Source of the DNA: Paenibacillus_Z sp042653205 | GTDB taxonomy: Bacteria > Bacillota > Bacilli > Paenibacillales > Paenibacillaceae | DNA length: 64,000 nucleotides | Direction of reading: 5' to 3' | Assembly: GCF_042653205.1 (NCBI RefSeq) | Contig: NZ_JBHSHY010000008.1 | Coordinates: 1 to 64,000 of the forward strand | Notes under the pieces: model-generated | What the model was told of the DNA's origin: nothing | Seen by the model: only the letters and a program-made list of their open reading frames with translations | The model's database searches: none | Shown: positions 9,450 through 18,220 of the stretch, piece by piece | Position numbering within the stretch: the stretch's first letter is position 1 | How the letters are laid out: every line of letters begins with the position of its first letter | Made by a program: the position numbers and the translations under genes

Positions 9450-10428
9450 ACTGCTCCCGCTCATACAAAACGAGACGCTCAAGATCTGGAAGAAGAAGCG
9501 GTTCTTCGTCATCGTGCTCGTGCTGGTGATCCTGATCCCGATCTTCACGTACGCGCAGCTCCGCATCGCCGAGACGAACAAGAAGAATTTCCAGGATTGG
9601 CGCAATCAGCTCGTGCAGCAAATCAGCGAATACCAAAACATGCTCTCGAGCGATCGGATCCCGGACGAGTGGAAGCGTTCGCGGCGGATCGCCGTGCAGC
9701 AGCTCCAATATTACCTCGATCACGACGTCAATCCGAACTCGCCGGACGGCGTCACGTTTACCCGCAGCTTCCTGTCGAACGCGGTCACGCTGTTCTTCCC
9801 GCTGCTCGTGCTCGCCCTCGCGTCTGATCTCGTGTCGGGCGAACGCACGTCGGGCACGATCAAGATGCTGCTGACGCGGCCCGTGCGCCGATGGAAAATC
9901 CTGTTTAGCAAACTCGTGGCGCTCAGCCTCTATGTGTCGTTGACCGTTGTGGTCAGCGCCGTTCTCTGTTATCTTATATCAGGCGCGGTATTCGGCTACA
10001 GCGGGTGGGACCTGCCGGTGTTTACGGGTTTTGTCATCAACGGTTCCTCGGTCGAAAGCGGCTTCGTCCACGCGATTCCGCAATGGCTCTATCTGCTCAT
10101 GGAAGCCGGGCTGATCTGGATGTCGGCCATGACGGTGGCCCTGCTCGCGCTGATGGTGTCCGTCCTCGTGCGCAGCACGGCCGCGAGCATCGTGACGATG
10201 ATGGCGGCCGTCATCTCCGGCACGATTTTATCGAACATGGCCTCTTCCTGGCATAGCGCGAAATTCATCTTCTCCGTCAATTTGCAGCTGACGGACTACT
10301 TGGCGGGCTCGCCGCCGCCGATCACGGGCATGACGCTCGGCTTCTCGCTTGTTGTTTTGGCCTGCTGGGGGATCGCTTCCCTGGCCGTTTCGTTCTCCGT
10401 CTTTACGAAACAGGACATCTTGAATTAG
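9442..10428 (+). CDS. ABC-2 type permease
   Basis: Membrane partner of the preceding ATPase, about 328 aa with six hydrophobic segments: near residues 18-38, 110-135, 155-185, 215-245, 250-270 and 290-315. A charged extracytoplasmic loop of ~70 residues separates the first two, as in BcrB and YhgE-like ABC-2 permeases. The TTG at 9442 is preferred because AAGGTG lies 6 nt upstream; a GTG at 9433 overlaps that site. The first 8 nt overlap the ATPase gene. No clear terminator follows, only a GC-rich inverted repeat around 10447-10470. Confidence 0.88.
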   Translation: MDRLLPLIQNETLKIWKKKRFFVIVLVLVILIPIFTYAQLRIAETNKKNFQDWRNQLVQQISEYQNMLSSDRIPDEWKRSRRIAVQQLQYYLDHDVNPNSPDGVTFTRSFLSNAVTLFFPLLVLALASDLVSGERTSGTIKMLLTRPVRRWKILFSKLVALSLYVSLTVVVSAVLCYLISGAVFGYSGWDLPVFTGFVINGSSVESGFVHAIPQWLYLLMEAGLIWMSAMTVALLALMVSVLVRSTAASIVTMMAAVISGTILSNMASSWHSAKFIFSVNLQLTDYLAGSPPPITGMTLGFSLVVLACWGIASLAVSFSVFTKQDILN

Positions 10429-10544
10429 AATAGCTTGAAGCGAGCGGCGCGCGCGGTTGGCGCGCGATTTCGAAGCGAATCGCGGGAACGGAGCAGGATT
10501 ATGCAGCTTCCCCGATGAAGTTATATCGCAATTGTTGCGGCGGC

Positions 10545-10767
10545 ATCGCAATTAACTAAGCATAAGCTTTCGAAGCGAGTTAATTGCTCGCATGGAAGAA
10601 ATACAAAGCAGTAATCGCAATTAACTAAGCATAAGCTTCCGAAGCAAGTTTTTTGCTCGCACGGAAGTGAATCATTGAAGTAACTGCAAAAAACTTAAGC
10701 ATAAGCTTCCGAAGCAAGTTAATTGCTCACATGGAAGCAACGCAAAGCAGTATCGCAATTAACTTTT
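10545..10767. repeat. Three 69-bp tandem repeats plus a fourth partial copy, each able to form a hairpin
   Basis: Units begin at 10545, 10614, 10683 and (partial) 10752, an exact 69-bp period. Each full unit contains ATCGCAATTAACTAAGCATA (or a variant), then a dyad in which GCTTCC pairs with GGAAGC around an inner AGCAA/TTGCT stem. Copies differ at a few positions, mostly while keeping the pairing. The array ends within the 5' leader of parE, and the fourth copy stops 6 nt before its ribosome-binding site. It fills most of the 351-bp gap 10429-10779. Function unknown. Confidence 0.85.
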
Positions 10768-10779
10768 AGGAGGCTCTCT

Positions 10780-12753
10780 ATGACTGATCAGCTGGATCTG
10801 TTCGCGGGCGGGAACAATACGGCAGCCGGCAGCTACGACGCGGATGACATTCAGGTGCTGGAAGGGTTGACCGCCGTCCGCAAACGCCCTGGGATGTATA
10901 TCGGGAGCACGAGCACCTCGGGTTTGCATCATCTCGTCTGGGAGATCGTCGACAACGCGGTGGACGAGCATCTGGCGAAGTTTTGCAGCGCGATCGACGT
11001 CACGATCAACGGCGACGGCTCGGTCACGGTGCGGGACAACGGCCGGGGCATTCCGACCGGCATGCACAAGACCGGCATTCCGACGCCGCAGGTCGTCTTC
11101 ACGATGCTGCACGCGGGGGGCAAGTTCGGCGGCGGGGGGTATAAGAAATCCGGCGGCCTGCACGGCGTCGGCGCGTCCGTCACGAACGCGCTGTCGGAAT
11201 GGCTGGAGGTCGAGATCTTCCGGGACGGCAAAATACATAAGCAGCGCTTCGAATATTGGGTCGACAAGAACGGCAAGGAGCATGTCGGCGAACCGGTGAC
11301 CGGCCTCGAGGTCATCGGCAACACGAACCGGACGGGTACGAAAATCACGTTCAAGCCCGATGGCCGCGTCTTCCACGGCAACACGTCGATCAACTACGAG
11401 ACGCTGTCGGAGCGGCTGCAGGAGATCGCGTTTCTCAATTCCGGCCTGAAGGTGACCGTGAAGGACAACCGGAGCGGCAAGGAAGAGCAGTTTTATTACG
11501 AGGGCGGCGCGAGTCAGTTCGTGCAGTTTTTGAACGAGGGCAAGACGGTGCTGCACGACGTCATCCACTTCACCGGCGAGAAGGACGACATCGAGGTCGA
11601 AGTGGCGCTGCAGTACAACGACGGCTATACGGAAACGATGGCCTCGTTCGTCAACGCCATCCCGACGCGGGGCGGCGGTACGCACGAGACCGGCTTTAAA
11701 ACGGCGTATACGCGCGTCATGAACGATTATGCCCGCAAGAACGGCCTGCTGAAGGAGAAAGACAAGAATCTCGACGGCAACGACTTGCGTGAAGGCATGA
11801 TGGCCGTCATCAACATCAAAATGGCGGACGTCGAGTTCGTCGGCCAGACGAAGGACCAACTCGGCAGCTCGTCGGCCCGCAGCGCGGTCGACGCAATCGT
11901 GTCCGAGAAGATGCAAGTCTTCCTCGAAGAAAACCCGCAGGTCGCCCAGCTGCTGCTGAAGAAAGCGGTGCAGGCGGCCAAAGCTCGCGAGGCGGCGCGC
12001 AAGGCGCGCGACGAAATCCGCAGCGGCAAGAAAAAGAGCGAAAGCTCCAACTTGAACGGCAAGCTCTCGCCCGCGCAGTCGAAGGACGTGTCGCGGACCG
12101 AGCTGTTCATCGTGGAGGGCGATTCCGCCGGCGGTTCCGCCAAGCAGGGCCGCGACTCCAAATACCAGGCCATTCTCCCGCTCAAGGGCAAACCGATGAA
12201 CCCGGAGAAGGCGAAGCTGCTCGACATTCTCAAAAACGACGAATACAAGGCGGTCATCGCGGCGATCGGCGCCGGCATCGGGCCTGAGTTCGACGCGGAA
12301 TCGTGTAATTATAGCAAAATCATCATTATGACCGACGCCGATACGGACGGTGCGCACATTCAGGTGCTGCTGCTGACGTTTTTCTACCGCTACATGAAGC
12401 CGTTGATCGACTCTGGGCGCGTCTTCATCGCCCAGCCGCCGCTCTACAAGATCACCCGCAAATCCGGCAAGCTGGAGACGGTCCGCTACGCCTGGTCGGA
12501 CGAGCAATTGCAGAACTACTTGAAGGAATTCGGCAAAAACTTCGAGCTGCAGCGGTACAAAGGACTCGGCGAAATGAATCCGGAGCAGCTGTGGGAGACG
12601 ACGATGAATCAGGAATCCCGGACGCTGCTGCAGGTGCAGATCGAGGACGCCGCGAAGGCGGAGCGCCGCGTCTCCACGCTGATGGGCGACAAGGTCGATC
12701 CGCGCAAGCGCTGGATCGTGGAGAACGTCGACTTTACGGAGTTTGAGGAATAA
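10780..12753 (+). CDS. parE: DNA topoisomerase IV subunit B
   Basis: ATPase subunit of topoisomerase IV, which decatenates daughter chromosomes; 657 aa, cytoplasmic. GHKL ATPase motifs: EIVDNAVDEH, VRDNGRGIP and GLHGVGASVTNALS. The TOPRIM part has IVEGDSAGGSAKQGRDS, PLKGKPMN and TDADTDGAH. The ATG at 10780 sits behind AGGAGG; the longer frame from 10723 runs through the upstream repeats and is rejected. It is called ParE rather than GyrB because parC follows 20 nt later and the length suits ParE. The upstream repeat array may affect its expression. Confidence 0.95.
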   Translation: MTDQLDLFAGGNNTAAGSYDADDIQVLEGLTAVRKRPGMYIGSTSTSGLHHLVWEIVDNAVDEHLAKFCSAIDVTINGDGSVTVRDNGRGIPTGMHKTGIPTPQVVFTMLHAGGKFGGGGYKKSGGLHGVGASVTNALSEWLEVEIFRDGKIHKQRFEYWVDKNGKEHVGEPVTGLEVIGNTNRTGTKITFKPDGRVFHGNTSINYETLSERLQEIAFLNSGLKVTVKDNRSGKEEQFYYEGGASQFVQFLNEGKTVLHDVIHFTGEKDDIEVEVALQYNDGYTETMASFVNAIPTRGGGTHETGFKTAYTRVMNDYARKNGLLKEKDKNLDGNDLREGMMAVINIKMADVEFVGQTKDQLGSSSARSAVDAIVSEKMQVFLEENPQVAQLLLKKAVQAAKAREAARKARDEIRSGKKKSESSNLNGKLSPAQSKDVSRTELFIVEGDSAGGSAKQGRDSKYQAILPLKGKPMNPEKAKLLDILKNDEYKAVIAAIGAGIGPEFDAESCNYSKIIIMTDADTDGAHIQVLLLTFFYRYMKPLIDSGRVFIAQPPLYKITRKSGKLETVRYAWSDEQLQNYLKEFGKNFELQRYKGLGEMNPEQLWETTMNQESRTLLQVQIEDAAKAERRVSTLMGDKVDPRKRWIVENVDFTEFEE

Positions 12754-12773
12754 CCAACGAGGAGAGGTTCGGC

Positions 12774-15233
12774 ATGAGTACGCTCGAACAGTTTTTACCG
12801 GCGTTTCTGGAGGAGGTCGTCGGCGACCGCTTCGGACGCTATTCCAAATACATCATTCAGGACCGCGCGATTCCCGACGTCCGCGACGGGCTGAAGCCGG
12901 TGCAGCGGCGGATCCTGTACGCCATGTACGATGCGGGCAATACGCCGGACAAGGGCTACCGCAAATCGGCCAAGACGGTCGGCGACGTCATGGGCAACTA
13001 CCACCCGCACGGCGACTCGTCGATCTACGAGGGCATGGTGCGCATGGCGCAGCCGTGGAAGATGGCGCATCCGCTCATCGACGGCCACGGCAACTGGGGC
13101 TCGATCGACGACGACCCGGCGGCGGCGATGCGCTATACGGAAGCGCGCCTGTCGCCGATCGCGATGGAGCTGCTGCGCGACATCGAGAAGCGTACGGTGC
13201 TGTTCAAGGATAATTTCGACAATACGACGAAGGAGCCGGTCGTGCTGCCGTCCCGTTACCCGAACCTGCTGGTGAACGGCGTCAGCGGCATCTCGTCCGG
13301 CTTCGCGACGGAAATTCCGCCGCATAACCTGCGGGAAGTCATCAATGCATGCATGGCCATGATGGACGATCCGGATATCGACCTGGCGCAGCTCATGACG
13401 ATCGTGAAGGGACCGGACTTCCCGACCGGCGGCCTGATCATGGGCGAGGACGGCATTCGCGACGCGTACCAGACCGGTAAAGGCCGCATTTACCATCGGT
13501 CCAAGACGGAGATCGAGGAGCTCAAGGGCGGCCGCCAGCAGATCGTCATTACCGAAATTCCGTTCCAGGTCGTCAAATCCCGGCTCGTCACCGCGATGGA
13601 GAATATCCGGATCGAGAAGCGGGTGGAGGGCATCGCGGAGGTACGCGACGAGAGCGGACGTAATGGTCTGCGCATCGTCGTGGAGCTGAAGAAGGAAGCC
13701 GACGCGCAGGGGATCCTGGCCTACCTGCTGAAGAAAACCGACCTGCAGGTGGCCTACAACTTCAACATGGTCGCGATCGTGAACAAGACGCCGATGCAGC
13801 TGGGGCTCAAGGCGATGCTGAGCGCGTACATCGACCACCAGAAGGAAGTCGTCACGTTCCGCTCGCGCTACGAGCTCGAGAAGGCGGAGGACCGCGCGCA
13901 CGTGCTGGAAGGTTTGGCCAAGGCGCTGAACCTGCTGGACGAAGTCATCGCCACGATCAAGGCGTCGAAGAACCGCCAGGACGCGCAAAACAACCTGGTC
14001 GCCAAGTTCGCGTTCTCGGAGCGCCAGGCGGACGCGATTCTGACGCTGCAATTGTACCGGCTGACGAACCTCGAGATCACGTCGATCGAGAAAGAGCTGA
14101 AGGACATCCGGAAGCGGATCGCGTACCTGCGCTCAATTCTCGACAGCGAGAAGAAGCTGCTCGGCGTCATCAAGGACGAGCTGACGGAGATTCGGGAGAA
14201 GTACGGCATCGACCGCCGCTCCGGCATCCAGGGCGAAGTCGAGGAGCTGAAGGTCAACCTCGAAGTCATCGTCGCGGCGGAGGACGTGTTCGTGACGCTC
14301 AGTCAGGACGGTTACATCAAGCGGACGTCGAAGCTGTCGTTCACCCGTTCGGGCGGGGAGCTGGCGAGCGCCGGCGTGAAGGAAGGCGACGTCATCCGCA
14401 CGTTGCTCGACGTGAACACGATCGACCAGCTGCTGCTCTTCACGCGCAAGGGCCAATATTACCAGCTGCCGGTTCATCTCATTCCGGAGTTCAAGTGGAA
14501 GGATACCGGCACCGCCGTCGTGAACGTCGTGCCGCTGCCGAAGGACGACAGCATCGTCAGCGTCGTGCCGGTGAAGGACTTCGATGCGCCGGGACGCTCG
14601 CTCGTCTTCGTGACGAAGCGCGGCCAGGTGAAGCGCTCCGAGCTGAAAGACTACAAGTCGTCGCGTTCAACCTCGATCGCCGCCGTCAAAGTCGCCGAAG
14701 GCGACGACGTGCTGCGCGTCCTGCCAAGCGATAACGGCAAGGAACTGCTGCTCCTCACGAAGGGCGGCATGAGCATCCGCTTCGCGGAAACCGAAGTGAA
14801 CACGATGGGCCGCGTCGCGGCCGGCGTGCGCGGCATTGCACTGCGCGAGGACGACGAAGTCGTCGCCGCGGACATCGTCGGCGGGGACGAGGGCGAAGTG
14901 CTCGTCCTGACGGATCTCGGCTATGGCAAACGCTCGCTGCTGCTGGACTATCCGGTGCAGGGCCGGGGCGGCAAAGGCGTGGCGACGTTCGAATTCAAGG
15001 AAGGCAAGCGCGTCCGTCCGAACGGCGAACGGCTCATCGGCGGCCTGCACTGCAAGGACGAGAAGGAGCTTGTCCTGCTCACGGCTTCGGGCGCCGTGAT
15101 CGCCGTCTCGACGGAGAAGGCGCCGATCGAGGACCGCAGATCGACCGGCCGCGCGCTCGTGCCGGTCGATAAGAAAGACGGCCTCGTCACGGCGTTCGTC
15201 CGCGCGGATTTGCAGCAGCAGCAGCCGGATTAA
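12774..15233 (+). CDS. parC: DNA topoisomerase IV subunit A
   Basis: DNA-cleaving subunit of topoisomerase IV, 819 aa. The catalytic tyrosine is Y121 in AMRYTEARLS. The quinolone-resistance region HPHGDSSIYE (78-87) keeps the usual sensitive residues S82 and E86 (GrlA S80/E84 equivalents), and the double serine is typical of ParC rather than GyrA. The C-terminal part (about 500-800) is a beta-pinwheel DNA-wrapping domain with a GyrA-box-like QGRGGKG. It starts 20 nt after parE with GAGGAGAGG in between, forming a parE-parC operon. Its stop overlaps the stop of a small reverse gene. Confidence 0.95.
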   Translation: MSTLEQFLPAFLEEVVGDRFGRYSKYIIQDRAIPDVRDGLKPVQRRILYAMYDAGNTPDKGYRKSAKTVGDVMGNYHPHGDSSIYEGMVRMAQPWKMAHPLIDGHGNWGSIDDDPAAAMRYTEARLSPIAMELLRDIEKRTVLFKDNFDNTTKEPVVLPSRYPNLLVNGVSGISSGFATEIPPHNLREVINACMAMMDDPDIDLAQLMTIVKGPDFPTGGLIMGEDGIRDAYQTGKGRIYHRSKTEIEELKGGRQQIVITEIPFQVVKSRLVTAMENIRIEKRVEGIAEVRDESGRNGLRIVVELKKEADAQGILAYLLKKTDLQVAYNFNMVAIVNKTPMQLGLKAMLSAYIDHQKEVVTFRSRYELEKAEDRAHVLEGLAKALNLLDEVIATIKASKNRQDAQNNLVAKFAFSERQADAILTLQLYRLTNLEITSIEKELKDIRKRIAYLRSILDSEKKLLGVIKDELTEIREKYGIDRRSGIQGEVEELKVNLEVIVAAEDVFVTLSQDGYIKRTSKLSFTRSGGELASAGVKEGDVIRTLLDVNTIDQLLLFTRKGQYYQLPVHLIPEFKWKDTGTAVVNVVPLPKDDSIVSVVPVKDFDAPGRSLVFVTKRGQVKRSELKDYKSSRSTSIAAVKVAEGDDVLRVLPSDNGKELLLLTKGGMSIRFAETEVNTMGRVAAGVRGIALREDDEVVAADIVGGDEGEVLVLTDLGYGKRSLLLDYPVQGRGGKGVATFEFKEGKRVRPNGERLIGGLHCKDEKELVLLTASGAVIAVSTEKAPIEDRRSTGRALVPVDKKDGLVTAFVRADLQQQQPD

Positions 15234-15397
15234 TCGAACGGCTGACCCGGGGATTCCCGCTGTTCGAGCATCGACACCATCATTTCCAGCACGACCCACA
15301 ATGGGGCCGGCTCATCGAGCCGGTCCAGCCATTGCGGGTCTTTTTGTATGCCGAGCCGGTTGAGCTTGCGCAGCAATTCCAGCTTGCGTTCCTCCAT
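15230..15397 (-). CDS. Small hypothetical protein, 55 aa
   Basis: A short reverse reading frame starting MEERKLELLRKLNRLGIQ and ending ESPGQPFD. It is predicted to be mostly helical, with a basic amphipathic first half and a hydrophobic patch WVVLEMMVSML. The codons follow the high-GC third-base style of neighbouring genes. Its stop overlaps the parC stop (tail-to-tail). The ribosome-binding site is weak (AGGGGCG about 12 nt upstream). Function not recognised. It may be an unannotated small gene or a chance frame. Confidence 0.45.
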   Translation of the reverse strand: MEERKLELLRKLNRLGIQKDPQWLDRLDEPAPLWVVLEMMVSMLEQRESPGQPFD

Positions 15398-15523
15398 GTC
15401 CGTTCACGCCCCTGATCGAGATTCGAGCCGGTACAACAGCCTATGTCTTCAATCTATGTCTAACGATGTCAAATGGTTCTCTTTTACCTCGATTAAGGAG
15501 ACAAAATATTAACTGCGTTAACC

Positions 15524-15552
15524 TTAAATTCGACATCGGCACATGGTATAAT
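15524..15552 (+). promoter_or_regulatory. Promoter of the MarR gene
   Basis: A perfect -10 TATAAT at 15547-15552 is preceded at 17 bp by TTAAAT (15524-15529). Transcription would start near 15559, so the ATG at 15551, inside the -10 box, cannot be the start codon. Confidence 0.6.
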
Positions 15553-15586
15553 GAGGTATAAGCCCAAATCGGACAGAAAGCAGGTG

Positions 15587-16000
15587 ATGGTCATCGTTTC
15601 TGCGGAATTCGCCCGGCTGTGGATGAAGATGACGAAGGAATGGAAGACGCATCTGGAGGATGAACTGGCGCCGAATTTGACGGAGGGACAGCTCGTCGTG
15701 CTGGAGCTGCTGCTGCAGCATCAGCCGATGAAACCGTCTGACTTGCTCGGCTACTTGGAGACGACCCCGGCCGCGATCACGACCTTGCTCGACCGGATGG
15801 AGCGCGGCGGCCTCGTCGTGCGCAACCGCGACGAGAGCGACCGGCGGATCGTATGGGTCACCGTGACCGAGAAGGGGAAAGAGGAGGCCTCGCGCGGCGT
15901 CGCGATCCGCGATGCGTATATCAGCGAGGCGCTCGACCGGATATCGCTTCATAATCAGCAGCTGCTCGTGTACTTGCTCGGCAAAGTCGCGAACGCGTGA
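15587..16000 (+). CDS. MarR-family transcriptional regulator
   Basis: Winged-helix DNA-binding protein, about 137 aa. The fold is typical: helical N-terminus, recognition region KPSDLLGYLETTPAAITTLLDRMERGGLVVR, then the wing RNRDESDRRIVWVTVTEKG with the conserved DxRxxxV/LT pattern. The start is uncertain: ATG 15587 (or GTG 15584) is chosen because an upstream in-frame ATG falls inside the predicted -10 box. AGGTG abuts this start, so the spacing is not ideal. It stands alone, and no partner gene shows what it controls. Confidence 0.85.
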   Translation: MVIVSAEFARLWMKMTKEWKTHLEDELAPNLTEGQLVVLELLLQHQPMKPSDLLGYLETTPAAITTLLDRMERGGLVVRNRDESDRRIVWVTVTEKGKEEASRGVAIRDAYISEALDRISLHNQQLLVYLLGKVANA

Positions 16001-16020
16001 CCTGGCCTGCCCGTAAACGC

Positions 16021-16061
16021 AAACCGCCCCTTCCGTTCATACGAACGAAAGGGGCGGTTTT
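16021..16061. terminator. Bidirectional terminator between the MarR and CapA genes
   Basis: AAACCGCCCCTT pairs with AAGGGGCGGTTT (one extra A in the loop side). T-runs lie on both strands and serve the converging genes. Confidence 0.85.
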
Positions 16062-16069
16062 GCGCGGCG

Positions 16070-17464
16070 TCAAGGGATCGCCTGCAGCTCGACCGGCACG
16101 CTGCGCATGGCGTCGATCCGCTTCGCGACCTGCGCGTATGTGCTCTTCAGCGTCGCATAGTCGGCGGCGCTCAAATCCTTCAGCGATTTGGCGGCTAGGA
16201 CGTCCGCGATCGGCACGACCTCGTAATGCCCGACGCCTTTGACCGACGTCCGGTGCACCCAGGTCGGAATCGCTGTGACGTCGCCGATCGTCGTGACGCC
16301 ATGCTCCTTATGGATGCGGACCTTATAGATGACCCCGTAATCCTTCGTGTCGCCGCGCTGATTGGAAATGAAATTGCCCATGGAATAAATGATGAGGCCC
16401 TTGCGAACAGAGCCGTCGGCATGTCTCACTTCGGCGAATTCGTAGGGCTGCACGACGTGCGGATGGGAGCCGGCGATGATATCGGCCCCGGCGGCGACAA
16501 GATCGCGCGCCAGTGTCTTCTGCGCGTCGTTCGGCATCGTCTGGTATTCGATGCCGAAGTGCAGGGCGACGGCGACGAAGTCCGCGCCGGCCGCCTTCAG
16601 CCGCCCGATGTCGCGGATCATCGCTTGTTCGTCGATGAGCGAGACGGCGTACGGCTGTTCCTTCGGCAGCGGAATGCCGTTCGTCCCGTACGTGTACGCG
16701 AGCAGGCCCATCGCGATGCCGTTCGCCTTCACGATCGTCAGCTTGTCGGCTTCCGCCTTGGAGCGGGCGGTGCCTTTCGTGGCGAAGCCGAGCTTCTGCA
16801 GCTTCTCCAGCGTCATGGCGATGCCTTGCGCCCCCCGGTCCATCGCGTGGTTGTTGGCGTTCGTCACCGCCGTGAAGCCGGCGTAGCGGAGCGCGTCGGC
16901 AAGCTCGGGCGGCGCGTTGAAGCGCGGATAACCGGACAGGCCGAGCGGCTTGCCCGCGATTGGCGTCTCCAAATTCGCGAGCGTCCAGTCGCCCTGCTCC
17001 AGGATCGGCTTTACCGGAGCGAAGAACGGCTTGAAATTATAGCGTCCCGTCTTCTCGTCGTAGGCGCCGGGCAACTGCGGCATATGCATCATGACGTCGC
17101 CGACGGCGATCCAGGTCGCGTCGCGGGCGGCGTCGGCGGGAGGAGCCGCATCACCGGACGGCTTGCCGCCGGCGTCGCCGCCTTGTCCGCCAGGCTGTCC
17201 GGCGCCATCGCCTTGCCCGGCGTCAGCGGCCCCGCCGGGCTGCCCGTTCCCCGGCAGGCCGCCGCTTGACTCGCCCAGGCCCGGACCGCCGCTGCCGCCC
17301 GAGCCGTTCGGAGCCGGTTCGCCGGCCGGCGGCTTCGACGCGTCCGCAGCCGGGTCGGGCTTCGCGGGCTCAAGCTTCGGCGGCGTCGTGCAGCCGCCGA
17401 TAAGCAGCAGCGCGAGCAAGCCGGCGGCGAGCCAGCGGAAGCGCTTCGCGGCGCGGCGGCTCAT
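16070..17464 (-). CDS. CapA/PgsA-family lipoprotein (metallophosphatase-like)
   Basis: Predicted lipoprotein of 464 aa: hydrophobic segment then lipobox LLIGGC near residue 20. Next comes a ~90-residue Gly/Pro-rich low-complexity linker, then the CapA domain. CapA landmarks are WIAVGDVMMH, NLETPIAG, TNANNHAMDRG, VVALHFGIEY, AGSHPHVVQP and IYSMGNFIS, carrying the His, Asp and Asn residues of this calcineurin-like fold. Homologues act in poly-gamma-glutamate or capsule production, but no pgsBC genes are nearby. The ATG at 17464 overlaps the upstream pseudouridine synthase stop by 4 nt; a longer frame to 17575 is rejected. Confidence 0.9.
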   Translation of the reverse strand: MSRRAAKRFRWLAAGLLALLLIGGCTTPPKLEPAKPDPAADASKPPAGEPAPNGSGGSGGPGLGESSGGLPGNGQPGGAADAGQGDGAGQPGGQGGDAGGKPSGDAAPPADAARDATWIAVGDVMMHMPQLPGAYDEKTGRYNFKPFFAPVKPILEQGDWTLANLETPIAGKPLGLSGYPRFNAPPELADALRYAGFTAVTNANNHAMDRGAQGIAMTLEKLQKLGFATKGTARSKAEADKLTIVKANGIAMGLLAYTYGTNGIPLPKEQPYAVSLIDEQAMIRDIGRLKAAGADFVAVALHFGIEYQTMPNDAQKTLARDLVAAGADIIAGSHPHVVQPYEFAEVRHADGSVRKGLIIYSMGNFISNQRGDTKDYGVIYKVRIHKEHGVTTIGDVTAIPTWVHRTSVKGVGHYEVVPIADVLAAKSLKDLSAADYATLKSTYAQVAKRIDAMRSVPVELQAIP

Positions 17465-18219
17465 CGGCCGCCGCCTCTCTCGGGGCCGAGCAGGGTGAGC
17501 GCCGAGGCGTAATCGCTCTCCGCGAAGCGGGTCCAGGGCTCGGCTGTGGGCGGCTGCGCCACAACCGTGAGCCATTCCTTGGTGACCGGATGGGCCACCC
17601 CGACGGACGTCGACCAGAGCGCGATGTCCCGCTCGCCCTGCACCGGAGGCGCGCCGTACTTGCGGTCGAAGACAAGCGGACAGCCGATGGCGGACAGTTG
17701 TGCCCGGATCTGGTGCGACCGGCCGGTCAGCAGCTTAACCGCGACCAGCGCATACGGGCCTTTCCGGGCGGCGACGGCGTAATCGAGCACCGCTTCCTTG
17801 GCGTCTCCGACCGGCTTGTCATGAACGGTCACGACGTTGCGCGCGGCGTCCTTGCGCAGATAATGCTTCAGGCGGCCGGAGTGGGCCGCCGGAGCGCCGT
17901 GCACGACGGCGAGGTATAACTTGTCGAAATTACGGCTGCGAACGGCCTCCGAGAGCCTGGAAGCCGCCTTGGACGTCTTGGCGAACAGCATCGCCCCGCC
18001 GACCGGACGGTCCAGACGATGGACAAGCCCGACATAGACGTTGCCGGGCTTGTCGTAACGGATTTTCAAATCTTGCTTCAGCAAGGTGACCATATCGGCC
18101 TCGCCGGTCTCGTCGGCTTGCGACAGGATTCCGGGCGGCTTCACGACGGCCAGCAAATGGTTGTCCTCGTACAGCACGGGCAGCAGGGGGGCGGGCGTCG
18201 TCCCGCCGTTGCCGCTCAT
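17461..18219 (-). CDS. RluA-family RNA pseudouridine synthase
   Basis: Converts uridine to pseudouridine in rRNA or tRNA; 252 aa. The catalytic motif GLVHRLDRPVGG carries the essential aspartate, and YEDNHLLAVVKPPGI and LLTGRSHQIRAQL are further family blocks. There is no S4 RNA-binding domain at the N-terminus, as in short YjbO- or RluC-like members. It lies 1 nt after the methyltransferase stop and overlaps the CapA start by 4 nt, so it is the third gene of a leftward operon. The exact target base is not predictable. Confidence 0.92.
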   Translation of the reverse strand: MSGNGGTTPAPLLPVLYEDNHLLAVVKPPGILSQADETGEADMVTLLKQDLKIRYDKPGNVYVGLVHRLDRPVGGAMLFAKTSKAASRLSEAVRSRNFDKLYLAVVHGAPAAHSGRLKHYLRKDAARNVVTVHDKPVGDAKEAVLDYAVAARKGPYALVAVKLLTGRSHQIRAQLSAIGCPLVFDRKYGAPPVQGERDIALWSTSVGVAHPVTKEWLTVVAQPPTAEPWTRFAESDYASALTLLGPERGGGR

Positions 18220-18220
18220 G

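Noticed and set aside
10545..10767. CRISPR array
   Set aside because: The repeats are contiguous 69-bp units with no unique spacers, and there are no cas genes.
12931..13275. Forward frames overlapping parE and parC (for example 114 codons here)
   Set aside because: Arg-rich shadow of parC in another frame.
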